Positions 1-5,407 of a stretch of DNA of 7,123 nt are shown here, piece by piece (positions within the stretch are counted from its first letter, which is position 1; each line of letters opens with the position of its first letter). Below the pieces are notes generated by a model. It saw only the letters and a program-made list of their open reading frames with translations. It had not been told where the DNA came from and did no database searches. Position numbers and translations under genes: made by a program. The DNA is from Actinomycetota bacterium. GTDB lineage: Bacteria > Actinomycetota > Acidimicrobiia > IMCC26256 > BP-133. Location: contig JAUZEX010000309.1 of assembly GCA_030838815.1 (NCBI GenBank), positions 1 through 7,123 of the forward strand. The letters run 5' to 3'.

Positions 1-399
1 GAGGTACTCCTTGCCGTCGAAGGTCACCCCGACGCCGAGCTGGGTGAAGGAGGGGTCGAGGATGTTCTCCCGGTGGCTCGGGGAGTTCATGAACGCCGTC
101 TGGATGTCGGGAAGCTTCGGGCCCCGACCGACGTTCTCTCCGAGCCGCTGCCACCCCGACACCTTGGAGCCGAGGTTCGTCGTGTGGGCGAGGCGGCCGC
201 TGCGGGCCATCTCGTCGGCCCGCTGCTGGGCCAGCGACTGGAGGTCGCCGGCCGTCGAGAGCGACCGCAGGCCCCGGGACACCCGGTCGGCGTTGGTCAT
301 CGCGGTGAGGTCCTGGCCCGCCAGGGCGCGGCCGATCCAGAGCGGCCCGCCCGCGAACGCGAGGAGGGCGACAACGACCACGGCAACACGTCTGAGCAA
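1..399 (-). CDS. Exported CAP/SCP-domain protein (3' end cut by the window)
   Basis: Read on the minus strand, this frame is open from position 399 to the left edge (133 codons, no stop). The N-terminus is MLRRVAVVVVALLAFAGG..., a short basic start and a hydrophobic stretch, with a possible signal-peptidase site after Ala27 (ALA-G). The rest matches the bacterial CAP (SCP/PR1) fold: a QQRADEMARSG helix, His72 in the LAHTTNLG segment, GENVGRG at 87-93 and FMNSPSHRENIL at 103-114. His72, Glu88 and His109 correspond to the cavity residues of the family. Members are exported, and their biochemical role in bacteria is mostly unknown. TTG at 399-397 is chosen because GGGAG lies 5 nt upstream (405-409) and the signal peptide begins right there. 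No ATG or GTG sits as well. The gene is divergent from ftsE. The family assignment is firm; the function is not known. Confidence 0.88.
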   Translation of the reverse strand, partial: MLRRVAVVVVALLAFAGGPLWIGRALAGQDLTAMTNADRVSRGLRSLSTAGDLQSLAQQRADEMARSGRLAHTTNLGSKVSGWQRLGENVGRGPKLPDIQTAFMNSPSHRENILDPSFTQLGVGVTFDGKEYL

Positions 400-404
400 G
401 CGAA

Positions 405-409
405 CTCCC
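405..409 (-). promoter_or_regulatory. Ribosome binding site that fixes a TTG start
   Basis: The minus strand reads GGGAG, then 5 nt, then TTG (399-397). It is the best Shine-Dalgarno match near the start of the CAP-domain gene and supports TTG initiation. The same frame stays open upstream but offers no comparable signal. Confidence 0.6.
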
Positions 410-528
410 GGACCGGTGTGATCTAGCTCATTCGGGCTATCGGTCGCCTGGTCCTGCCACATTGAGTGGCCCGTAACGCGATCGATCCCTTCGGGAAGTG
501 AGATTGCAGTGTTCGAGGCGCAGATGCC

Positions 529-557
529 CCGGTCCGCGCACCGGTGCTTGGTACCCT
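529..557 (+). promoter_or_regulatory. Candidate ftsE promoter with overlapping inverted repeat
   Basis: TACCCT (552-557) fits the actinobacterial TANNNT -10 pattern and ends 10 nt before the ftsE ATG at 568, so transcription would begin about 3-4 nt before the start codon. No Shine-Dalgarno sequence precedes the ATG. A perfect inverted repeat, CCGGT-CCGCGC-ACCGG (529-544), occupies the -35 zone, where no TTGACA-like hexamer is seen. It could be an operator, or chance in GC-rich DNA. This is inference from spacing only. Confidence 0.35.
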
Positions 558-567
558 CCCTCGAGTC

Positions 568-1287
568 ATGATCCGGTTCGAATCGGTCACGAAGAGCTAC
601 AAGGGCGGCGTCACTGCCGTGAAGGACCTGACCCTCGAGATCGGGAAGGGGGAGTTCGTCTTCCTCGTCGGGCCGTCCGGATCGGGCAAGTCGACCTGCT
701 TCCGGCTCCTCATGAAGGAGGAGGTGGCCGACACCGGCAGGATCTGGGTCGGCGACCGGGAGCTGTCCTCGCTGTCGTCGTGGAAGGTCCCGTACCTCCG
801 GCGCAACATGGGCTGCGTCTTCCAGGACTTCAAGCTCCTGCCCTACAAGACGGTCTACGAGAACGTCGCCTTCGCCCTCGAGGTGATCGGCAAGCCCCGC
901 TCGATCGTCAAGCAGCAGGTGCCGCAGATCCTCGACCTCGTCGGGCTGTCGAAGAAGGCCGCCAACCTTCCCAACGAGCTCTCGGGCGGGGAGCAGCAGC
1001 GGGTCTCGATCGCCCGGGCGTTCGCCAACCGGCCGCTCATCCTCCTCGCCGACGAGCCCACCGGCAACCTCGACCCGGCCAACTCGGCCGGGATCATGCG
1101 CCTCCTCGACCGCATCAACCGGACGGGCACCACCGTGGTCATGTGCACCCACGACTACGGCATCGTCGACCTCATGCGCCGCCGGGTCGTCGAGCTCAAC
1201 CGCGGCGTCCTCGTCCGCGACGAGGCCCAGGGGGCCTACGCCACCGGCCCGGTCCCGGTCGTCCAGGCCGAGGGCGGCCAGGCCTGA
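568..1287 (+). CDS. ftsE: Cell division ATP-binding protein FtsE
   Basis: Cytoplasmic ABC ATPase of the FtsEX complex, which couples ATP hydrolysis at the division site to control of peptidoglycan hydrolases outside the membrane. The 239-aa product has every nucleotide-binding element: Walker A GPSGSGKST (35-43), Q-loop Gln86 in CVFQDFKLL, signature LSGGEQQR (138-145), Walker B LILLADE (157-163), D-loop NLD (167-169) and switch His195 in CTHD. The N-terminus MIRFESVTKSY is typical of FtsE, so ATG 568 is preferred over the in-frame GTG at 544, which would add eight unconserved residues. The last part, after about residue 210, is a short variable tail. The stop overlaps the ftsX start by one base (TGATG), indicating translational coupling and an operon. 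Length and motifs are normal for the family. Confidence 0.97.
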   Translation: MIRFESVTKSYKGGVTAVKDLTLEIGKGEFVFLVGPSGSGKSTCFRLLMKEEVADTGRIWVGDRELSSLSSWKVPYLRRNMGCVFQDFKLLPYKTVYENVAFALEVIGKPRSIVKQQVPQILDLVGLSKKAANLPNELSGGEQQRVSIARAFANRPLILLADEPTGNLDPANSAGIMRLLDRINRTGTTVVMCTHDYGIVDLMRRRVVELNRGVLVRDEAQGAYATGPVPVVQAEGGQA

Positions 1288-2222
1288 TGGCACTGCACCT
1301 CGGCTACGTCACCCGGGAGACCGCGGTCTCGCTGCGGCGCAACCTCCTCATGACCCTGGCCGGCATCCTCACCGTGGCGGTCTCGCTCTTCCTCTTCGGC
1401 GGCGTGCTCCTGCTGTCCCGGATGGTCGACCACGGCACCGCCCGCTGGAAGAACGGCGTTGAGCTCGAGATCTTCCTCTGCTCCAAGTCGACGGCTGAGC
1501 CCGACTCGGCCAAGCCGGCCTGCCGGTCCGAGGCCAGCGAGGGCCAGATCGCGGCCGTGCGGACGGAGCTGGAGCAGTCGCCCGACGTGCGCCGGTTCCG
1601 GTTCTTCTCCAAGGAGGACGCCTTCAACGAGGCCAAGCGCATCTTCGCCGGCGACCCCGAGCTGCTGTCGAACATCGATCCCGAGGGGTTGCCCGTTTCG
1701 TTCAGGGTCGCGCCCAAGCGAGCGGAGCTGACCGAGAAGGTGGCGGCCCACTTCAACAACCGCTTCAACGACGGGATCGACACCGTCCTCACGGCCAAGG
1801 AGCAGGTGCGCCGCCTCCTGGCCGGGATCCGCTGGATCCGGGGCCTGTTCTTCGCCATCGCCGGGGTGCTGCTGGCGTCGTCGCTGTTCCTGATCGTCAA
1901 CACCATCCGCCTGGCCACCTTCGCCCGCCGTCGGGAGATCCAGGTCATGAAGCTGGTGGGGGCGACGAACTGGTTCATCCGGGTGCCGTTCATGTGCGAG
2001 GGCCTCATCCAGGGCGCGATCGGCGCCGGTCTGGCCTTCGGCGGTGTGTACGGGCTGCGGGTGATCCTGTCCGATCTCGTCGACCGGTCGAAGAACCTGT
2101 TCTCGGCCTTCTACGTGACCGGCGGCGACGCCATCGCCATCGGGCTCCTCATCGTCGCCGTGGGCGCCACCGTCGGCGCCATGGGTTCGGCCATCGGTCT
2201 CCGCCGCTTCCTCGACGCGTAA
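1287..2222 (+). CDS. ftsX: Cell division permease-like protein FtsX
   Basis: Membrane half of FtsEX. It transmits ATPase-driven movement of FtsE to an extracellular cell-wall hydrolase or its activator. The 311-aa protein has the standard FtsX layout: a short cytoplasmic N-terminus, TM1 at about 22-44, an extracellular domain at about 45-187, and a C-terminal block of three membrane segments (about 188-210, 238-260 and 283-305). The family hallmark RREIQVMKLVGATNWFI follows TM2 (from about 215), as expected for the coupling region that contacts FtsE. ATG 1287 overlaps the ftsE stop by one base and gives a complete N-terminus. One oddity is a pair of cysteines, Cys65 and Cys79, bracketing a Ser/Pro/Lys-rich loop at the start of the extracellular domain; they could form a disulfide. 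Identification is firm from ftsE linkage, topology and the conserved motif. Confidence 0.95.
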   Translation: MALHLGYVTRETAVSLRRNLLMTLAGILTVAVSLFLFGGVLLLSRMVDHGTARWKNGVELEIFLCSKSTAEPDSAKPACRSEASEGQIAAVRTELEQSPDVRRFRFFSKEDAFNEAKRIFAGDPELLSNIDPEGLPVSFRVAPKRAELTEKVAAHFNNRFNDGIDTVLTAKEQVRRLLAGIRWIRGLFFAIAGVLLASSLFLIVNTIRLATFARRREIQVMKLVGATNWFIRVPFMCEGLIQGAIGAGLAFGGVYGLRVILSDLVDRSKNLFSAFYVTGGDAIAIGLLIVAVGATVGAMGSAIGLRRFLDA

Positions 2223-2247
2223 GTAACGCCTGCCCCTGTGGGGGTCG

Positions 2248-2276
2248 TTGTAACTGTTACTGGTGTTGCTTAGGAT
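2248..2276 (+). promoter_or_regulatory. Candidate promoter of the M23 peptidase gene (leaderless)
   Basis: TTGTAA (2248-2253) and TAGGAT (2271-2276) are separated by exactly 17 bp and each match the sigma-70 type consensus at four of six bases. The -10 ends 7 nt before ATG 2284, so the transcript would start at or next to the start codon. A perfect palindrome, GTAACTGTTAC (2250-2260), overlaps the -35 and could be a regulator site. A second TAGGAT copy overlaps the ATG (2280-2285). If used, this promoter would let the hydrolase be expressed apart from ftsEX. Confidence 0.45.
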
Positions 2277-2283
2277 CCCTAGG

Positions 2284-3534
2284 ATGCGTCGCCGTCGTTG
2301 TGCGTCTGGTGTGGGGGTCGTGGTCGTCGTCCTCGGCGGGTCGCTCGGGACCGGCCCGGCCGCCTGGGCCGTCGTCCACCCGGGCAAGAAGCCATCCACG
2401 ACCACCACCACGCTCTCGCCCCGGGAGGCCCGGGTCCGGGAGTTGCGGGACCTGGTGGGCGAGGCATCGGCCCAGGAGGCCGACCTCCTGAGCGAGGTCG
2501 CCGACATCGAGAGCCGCCTCGACGACCTCGACAAGGCGGTGACCGACCTCACGAAGCAGACCAGCGCCGCCCAGCGCCGCCTCGACACCGCCCAGCGCAC
2601 CCTGCAGAAGGCCGAGGCGGACCAGGTCGTGGCCATCCAGCGCCTCGGGGCCATGCAGGCCCAGGTCGACGCCGCCCGCCAGAACATGAACCAGACCGTG
2701 GCGGCCATGTACCAGCGGGGCACCTCCGAGGAGCAGGCCGTCTACGTCGCGCTGGTGGAGGGCGCCTCCACGCCCCAGGACCTGTTCTCGGCCCAGCGCT
2801 ACGTGTCGGGCACGATCAAGAGCGACCGTCGCGACCTCGACCACTTCGTGGCCCTCAAAGAGGACGCCGACGACCTCCGCAAGCAGGTCGACGCCCGGGC
2901 GGAGGAGATCCGGGTCACCCGGGACCAGCAGGTCGCCGAGCGGGACCGGCTGATCGGGCTCAAGAACGAGGCGCTGGCCAACCGGGCGGCGGCGAAGTCG
3001 GAGGAGGACCGCCAGCAGGACCTGCTCAAGCAGGTGCAGGACAAGAAGGCCGACTTCCAGTCCGAGCTCAACGCCCTCCAGGTGGAGTCCGGTGCCGTCG
3101 GTGAGTTCCTCCGCCAGGTCCAGGCCGGCCAGAAGCTCGCCCCCCGCAAGAAGCGGACGTTCAAGGCACCCGTGGCCGGGCCCATCAGCAGCGGCTTCGG
3201 CATCCGGGTGCACCCGATCCTCGGCGACGTCCGGATGCACACCGGGGTCGACTACGCCGTTGGCACCGGCTACCCCATCAGGGCCGCCGGGCCCGGCATC
3301 GTGGTCTGGGCCGGTCCGCGGGGCGGCTATGGGAACGCAGTCATCATCGATCATCGAAACGGGTTGGCCACCCTCTACGGCCACCAGTCGGCCGTCAACG
3401 TGACGGTGGGTCAGAAGGTGGCCGCCGGTCAGGTGGTCGGCTTCGTCGGCCAGACCGGCATGGCCACCGGGCCCCACCTCCATTTCGAGGTGCGGGAGTT
3501 CGGCGCTCCCGTCGACCCGCTCATGTATCTGTGA
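2284..3534 (+). CDS. Exported coiled-coil M23 (LytM) peptidoglycan endopeptidase, probable FtsEX partner
   Basis: The predicted role is cutting peptide cross-links of peptidoglycan outside the membrane. The 416-aa product has a signal peptide (RRRR, then a Val-rich core, possible cut after AWA at residue 29), a Thr-rich linker (STTTTT, about 38-43), a long charged helical region of coiled-coil type (about 48-275), and a C-terminal M23/LytM domain (about 295-416). The zinc-site pattern is complete: His319 and Asp323 in MHTGVD, His367 in LYGHQS, and His398 and His400 in GPHLHFEV. It should therefore be enzymatically active, unlike EnvC, whose LytM domain is degenerate. The region from MYQRG (about 142) resembles the helical segment of PcsB/EnvC-type division hydrolases that is held by FtsX. 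ATG 2284 is chosen over GTG 2263 because the basic signal-peptide start follows it and a -10 lies just upstream. It sits 61 bp after ftsX. The FtsEX partnership is inferred from position and architecture. Confidence 0.93.
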   Translation: MRRRRCASGVGVVVVVLGGSLGTGPAAWAVVHPGKKPSTTTTTLSPREARVRELRDLVGEASAQEADLLSEVADIESRLDDLDKAVTDLTKQTSAAQRRLDTAQRTLQKAEADQVVAIQRLGAMQAQVDAARQNMNQTVAAMYQRGTSEEQAVYVALVEGASTPQDLFSAQRYVSGTIKSDRRDLDHFVALKEDADDLRKQVDARAEEIRVTRDQQVAERDRLIGLKNEALANRAAAKSEEDRQQDLLKQVQDKKADFQSELNALQVESGAVGEFLRQVQAGQKLAPRKKRTFKAPVAGPISSGFGIRVHPILGDVRMHTGVDYAVGTGYPIRAAGPGIVVWAGPRGGYGNAVIIDHRNGLATLYGHQSAVNVTVGQKVAAGQVVGFVGQTGMATGPHLHFEVREFGAPVDPLMYL

Positions 3535-3550
3535 CGGGACCTCCGGCGGG

Positions 3551-4342
3551 CTAAGCCGTTTCCCACACCAGGATCTCGGCCCCGGTGGCGGCGTCGGCAG
3601 TGAAGATCGGTGCGCCGGCCGCCACCAGACGGACGGAGTCCCCTTCGGCCAGGATGCCGGCGCCGGCCAGTCCGCCGGTGTCGAGGACGCCGCCACCGAC
3701 GGCCACGAACAGGTGCACGTGGGGGCCGTCGGGCAGGGCGACCGGCTCCCCGGCGGCCAGCCGCCCGGCCCACAGGACGGCCTGGCTCTGGCGCAGCGGC
3801 AGGGCGCATTCCGTAGCGGCTTCGGCGGCCTTTGTCAGGGGGACACCCCCTGGCACCCGGGCGTGGCCGGACCCGGAGACGACCGGGACCAGGCCGCCTC
3901 CGGCCAGGGCCGAGGTGACGTCGGCGACGTCGGCGGCCGGTTCGAGCCCCGCCGTGTCGGGGGGAACCCACATCTCGATGTAGCGGGCCGGGGCCCAGCC
4001 GGCGGGGTTCATCTCGGTGTGGCGGAGCCCCCACCCGGCCGACAGCCGCCGGACCATGCCGGGCCGCAGGACATGGGTACCGGCCCGGTCCCGGTGCTCG
4101 AGTTCGCCCTCCACCATCCAGGTCACGATCTCCATGTCCTCGTGGCCGTGCTCGCCGAACCCGGTGCTGCCCCGGAGGCGGTCGTCATTGCAGACCACCA
4201 GCAGGCCGTGGTGGGTGTTGTCGGGCTCGTAGTGGCGTCCGTAGCTGAAGCAGTGCCGGGAGTCGAGCCAGCTCGTCTCGGTCCGCAGCCGGGCGCCGGC
4301 CCGGACCACCCTGATGCTCGGGGCGAGAATGGCGGTGCGCAC
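3551..4342 (-). CDS. Pirin-family bicupin protein
   Basis: Pirins are metal-binding two-cupin proteins. Some bacterial members oxidise quercetin-like flavonols, while others act as redox or metabolic regulators. The 263-aa product shows the N-terminal pirin signature: SWLDSRHCFSYGRHYEP (24-40), then GFGEHGHEDMEIVTW (61-75), LEHRD (81-85) and RLSAGWGLRHTEMNP (99-113). His65, His67, His108 and Glu110 fit the three-His, one-Glu metal site of the family. The C-terminal half (HVHLFVAVGG, LAEGDSVRLV) is the second, cupin-like domain. Length resembles the YhhW-type members. The start is GTG at 4342; no good Shine-Dalgarno sequence lies before it, and another GTG eleven codons further in (4309-4307) is possible. 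It is convergent with the M23 gene (16 bp between stops) and divergent from the haem-protein gene. The substrate cannot be read from the sequence, and nothing here links it to its neighbours. Confidence 0.93.
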   Translation of the reverse strand: MRTAILAPSIRVVRAGARLRTETSWLDSRHCFSYGRHYEPDNTHHGLLVVCNDDRLRGSTGFGEHGHEDMEIVTWMVEGELEHRDRAGTHVLRPGMVRRLSAGWGLRHTEMNPAGWAPARYIEMWVPPDTAGLEPAADVADVTSALAGGGLVPVVSGSGHARVPGGVPLTKAAEAATECALPLRQSQAVLWAGRLAAGEPVALPDGPHVHLFVAVGGGVLDTGGLAGAGILAEGDSVRLVAAGAPIFTADAATGAEILVWETA

Positions 4343-4442
4343 GCTCTATTTGTCGTCGCCCCCGCCGATCCTGAAACGCCCGCTCTTTTGGACGGGCCCG
4401 GAATGGGGCATGCTGGATGACGCGAATCTGACTGGGGGGACG
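4343..4442. other. Divergent intergenic region between the pirin gene and the haem-protein gene
   Basis: This 100-bp region must carry start signals for both flanking genes. It contains GGGGGGA (4434-4440) just before ATG 4443 and a short inverted repeat GCCCG-N10-CGGGC (4378-4397). TTGGAC (4388-4393) could be a -35 for the plus-strand gene, but no good -10 follows at the right distance. No clear promoter is seen for the pirin gene. Confidence 0.4.
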
Positions 4443-4961
4443 ATGGCTGACATGGGGACCGCAGGACCGCGCCGTCCAGCCCGGAAGGTCGTCTTCCGGC
4501 GACTCGGGGTCATCCCGGTGCTGTCGGCGCTGATGAGCATGGCCGGGTTCGGCCTGCTCGTGTCGCCGGCGCTGAGCAAGCCCGAGTACCTGGCCGAGTT
4601 CAACAAGCGGTACAGCGCCCAGGGCACGAAGCTCGACTCCTGCAACACGTGCCACACGACCTCGCAGGATGCCGACCATCTCAACCCCTACGGAGCCGAC
4701 TTCCGCAAGGCCAACCACGACTTCGCCGCCATCGAGGGCCTCGACTCCGACGGCGACACGTTCAAGAACGCCGACGAGATCCAGGCCGGCACGTTCCCCG
4801 GCGACCCGAACGACAACCCCAACACGAAGGCGAAGCCGAAGCCGGCGCCCACCACCACGACCACGAAGCCGTTCCCCTTCTCGCTGCTGCCCAACGGCCT
4901 CCCGCTCGGGAACCCCGCCACCCCGGGCCAGTTGCTGTCGATCCTCGACGAGCAGCGCTAG
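4443..4961 (+). CDS. Small exported monohaem c-type protein with Ca-binding-like loop
   Basis: The predicted 172-aa product starts with a basic stretch and a hydrophobic segment (about 21-45) that serves as a signal peptide or anchor. The outer part has one CNTCH haem-c motif (67-71), then an NPYGADFRKA segment (81-90), and an acidic loop DSDGDTFKNADEI (101-113) like thrombospondin type 3 or EF-hand calcium loops. It ends in a Lys/Pro/Thr-rich tail (about 129-145) and a short hydrophobic C-terminus. CXXCH next to a DSDGD loop is a recurring combination in exported bacterial proteins; I do not know a proven function and infer electron transfer or redox sensing. There is no Met after residue 71, so a sixth haem ligand would have to be His79, His92 or none. 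ATG 4443 is favoured by GGGGGGA immediately upstream; ATG 4452 is an alternative. A strong terminator follows 8 nt after the stop. Confidence 0.82.
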   Translation: MADMGTAGPRRPARKVVFRRLGVIPVLSALMSMAGFGLLVSPALSKPEYLAEFNKRYSAQGTKLDSCNTCHTTSQDADHLNPYGADFRKANHDFAAIEGLDSDGDTFKNADEIQAGTFPGDPNDNPNTKAKPKPAPTTTTTKPFPFSLLPNGLPLGNPATPGQLLSILDEQR

Positions 4962-4969
4962 TCACGCGC

Positions 4970-4996
4970 AAAGGCCGCCCGGTGAGGGCGGCCTTT
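4970..4996. terminator. Bidirectional rho-independent terminator shared by the haem-protein gene and ssrA
   Basis: A perfect 11-bp inverted repeat, AAAGGCCGCCC (4970-4980) and GGGCGGCCTTT (4986-4996), encloses the loop GGTGA. The A/T ends give a short U run on whichever strand is transcribed. It lies 8 bp after the haem-protein stop and 10 bp beyond the 3' end of the minus-strand tmRNA, so it can end both converging transcripts. Confidence 0.92.
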
Positions 4997-5245
4997 CGCA
5001 TATCTCTGGTGGAGGTGGCGGGACTCGAACCCGCGTCTTCCAAGTCCTCAGCAGGGCTTCTCCGAGCGCAGTCGGCGTATGAATCTCGGGTGACCACCGA
5101 TCACCGGCCCTCGATGACCACCCCAGCCCGGAAAAATTTCCCGTCGGGGACCCGGGCAGGCCCCTCAGGTAAGTCGCTCAAGATGACGCCCGTTTACCGG
5201 TCGAGCGACTGGACCGGAGCGGACGCGCTGTTTGGTCCTAGCTAA

Positions 5246-5275
5246 CTAGGCAGCGAGAGCCATCTGAGGCTCGGC
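5246..5275 (-). other. tmRNA proteolysis tag reading frame (AEPQMALAA)
   Basis: On the tmRNA strand, GCC GAG CCU CAG AUG GCU CUC GCU GCC UAG encodes AEPQMALAA and a stop. With the Ala carried by the tmRNA, the added tag would be A-AEPQMALAA. The ALAA end is the usual ClpXP-type degron. GCC (5275-5273) is taken as resume codon because it is an Ala codon 13 nt after pseudoknot 1, behind the linker AAACAAAAGAAAC, much as in E. coli. The frame stays open upstream and could be read as GNKRNAEPQMALAA from GGA at 5290, but that GGA lies mostly inside the pseudoknot stem. The stop sits in a short hairpin, CCUAG-UUAG-CUAGG. Confidence 0.75.
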
Positions 5276-5288
5276 GTTTCTTTTGTTT

Positions 5289-5322
5289 CCCGGATTTTTA
5301 ACGAGGACCCCGGGGTCCCTCG
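5289..5322 (-). other. tmRNA pseudoknot 1
   Basis: On the RNA strand, CGAGG (5322-5318) pairs with CCUCG (5306-5302). Within that loop, CCCGGG (5314-5309) pairs with UCCGGG (5294-5289) beyond an A-rich UUAAAAA crossing loop. This is the H-type fold expected just before the resume codon. At DNA level it shows up as the palindrome GGACCCCGGGGTCC (5305-5318), which could otherwise be mistaken for a terminator or operator. Confidence 0.8.
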
Positions 5323-5395
5323 GCTCGCTTCACCTGCCACGGTCCTCAGAATCGAAACCAAGCACCCCCTCGTGTGGTTCTTTACCGAGCCCTCC

Positions 5396-5401
5396 ATGAT
5401 A
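5396..5401 (-). promoter_or_regulatory. Possible -10 box for ssrA
   Basis: TATCAT on the minus strand lies between smpB and ssrA. It would start a precursor about 20 nt ahead of the mature tmRNA 5' end, to be trimmed by RNase P. No clear -35 lies 16-18 nt upstream, so ssrA may also be read through from smpB. Confidence 0.3.
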
Positions 5402-5407
5402 CCGGCT

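Larger units (their letters stand above)
400..567. other. Divergent intergenic region between the CAP gene and ftsE
   Basis: This 168-bp stretch separates two divergent genes and contains no gene that I can support. It holds the ribosome binding site of the minus-strand CAP gene, a small TCCC-TTC-GGGA hairpin at about 487-497, an inverted repeat CCGGT-N6-ACCGG at 529-544, and a -10-like TACCCT at 552-557 upstream of ftsE. I see no convincing -10/-35 pair for the CAP gene. Confidence 0.6.
5007..5369 (-). ncRNA. ssrA: Transfer-messenger RNA (tmRNA)
   Basis: This is the RNA that rescues stalled ribosomes by acting first as tRNA-Ala and then as a short mRNA that tags the unfinished protein for proteolysis. 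The mature RNA is 363 nt. The 5' end GGGGGUG (5369-5363) pairs with CACCUCC (5017-5011), followed by A and an encoded CCA (5010-5007). The third pair is G-U, the identity element for alanyl-tRNA synthetase. The T arm GCGGG-UUCGAGU-CCCGC is perfect. The 5' half has GGUUUCGAUU of the D-loop-like region. Helix 2 forms between GCAGG and CCUGC, with extensions. Pseudoknot 1, an A-rich linker and the tag frame follow. A later helix pairs GAGCGACU with AGUCGCUC (complements of 5172-5179 and 5203-5210), in the place of pseudoknot 2. The gene lies 38 bp downstream of smpB on the same strand and ends at the shared terminator. Confidence 0.97.

Noticed and set aside
498..1286. In-frame upstream extension of ftsX back to position 498
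   Set aside because: It runs through ftsE in another frame and gives Arg/Pro-rich sequence; FtsX starts naturally at 1287 with the TGATG overlap.
2233..2243. CCCC-TGT-GGGG hairpin after ftsX as a terminator
   Set aside because: The stem is only four pairs and no T run follows; read-through into the M23 gene remains possible.
3544..3561. CGGC-N7-GCCG-TTT hairpin between the M23 and pirin stops as a terminator
   Set aside because: A four-pair stem is too weak to call, although the 16-bp convergent gap offers nothing better.
1236..3696. Two long minus-strand open frames (1236-2723 and 2257-3696) opposite ftsX and the M23 gene
   Set aside because: They are made of Arg/Gly/Pro/Ala/His-rich low-complexity translation typical of frame shadows in GC-rich DNA, show no domain, and lie opposite well-supported genes.
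3585..4420. Plus-strand open frames (3585-3983, 3713-4420) opposite the pirin gene
   Set aside because: They are shadows of a full-length pirin with intact metal ligands on the minus strand.
4185..4718. Minus-strand open frame across the pirin start and the haem-protein gene
   Set aside because: No recognisable domain, and it overlaps two better-supported genes in opposite orientations.
5007..5050. Apparent tRNA 3' half (T arm, acceptor, CCA)
   Set aside because: The matching 5' acceptor strand lies about 350 nt away with a tag frame between, so this is tmRNA and not a tRNA or a tRNA remnant.
4649..5245. Plus-strand open frame running through the haem-protein end, terminator and tmRNA
   Set aside because: It crosses a terminator and a structural RNA, and its translation is arginine-rich noise.
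5305..5318. GGACCCCGGGGTCC palindrome as a terminator or operator
   Set aside because: It lies inside tmRNA and is explained by the two interlocking stems of pseudoknot 1.
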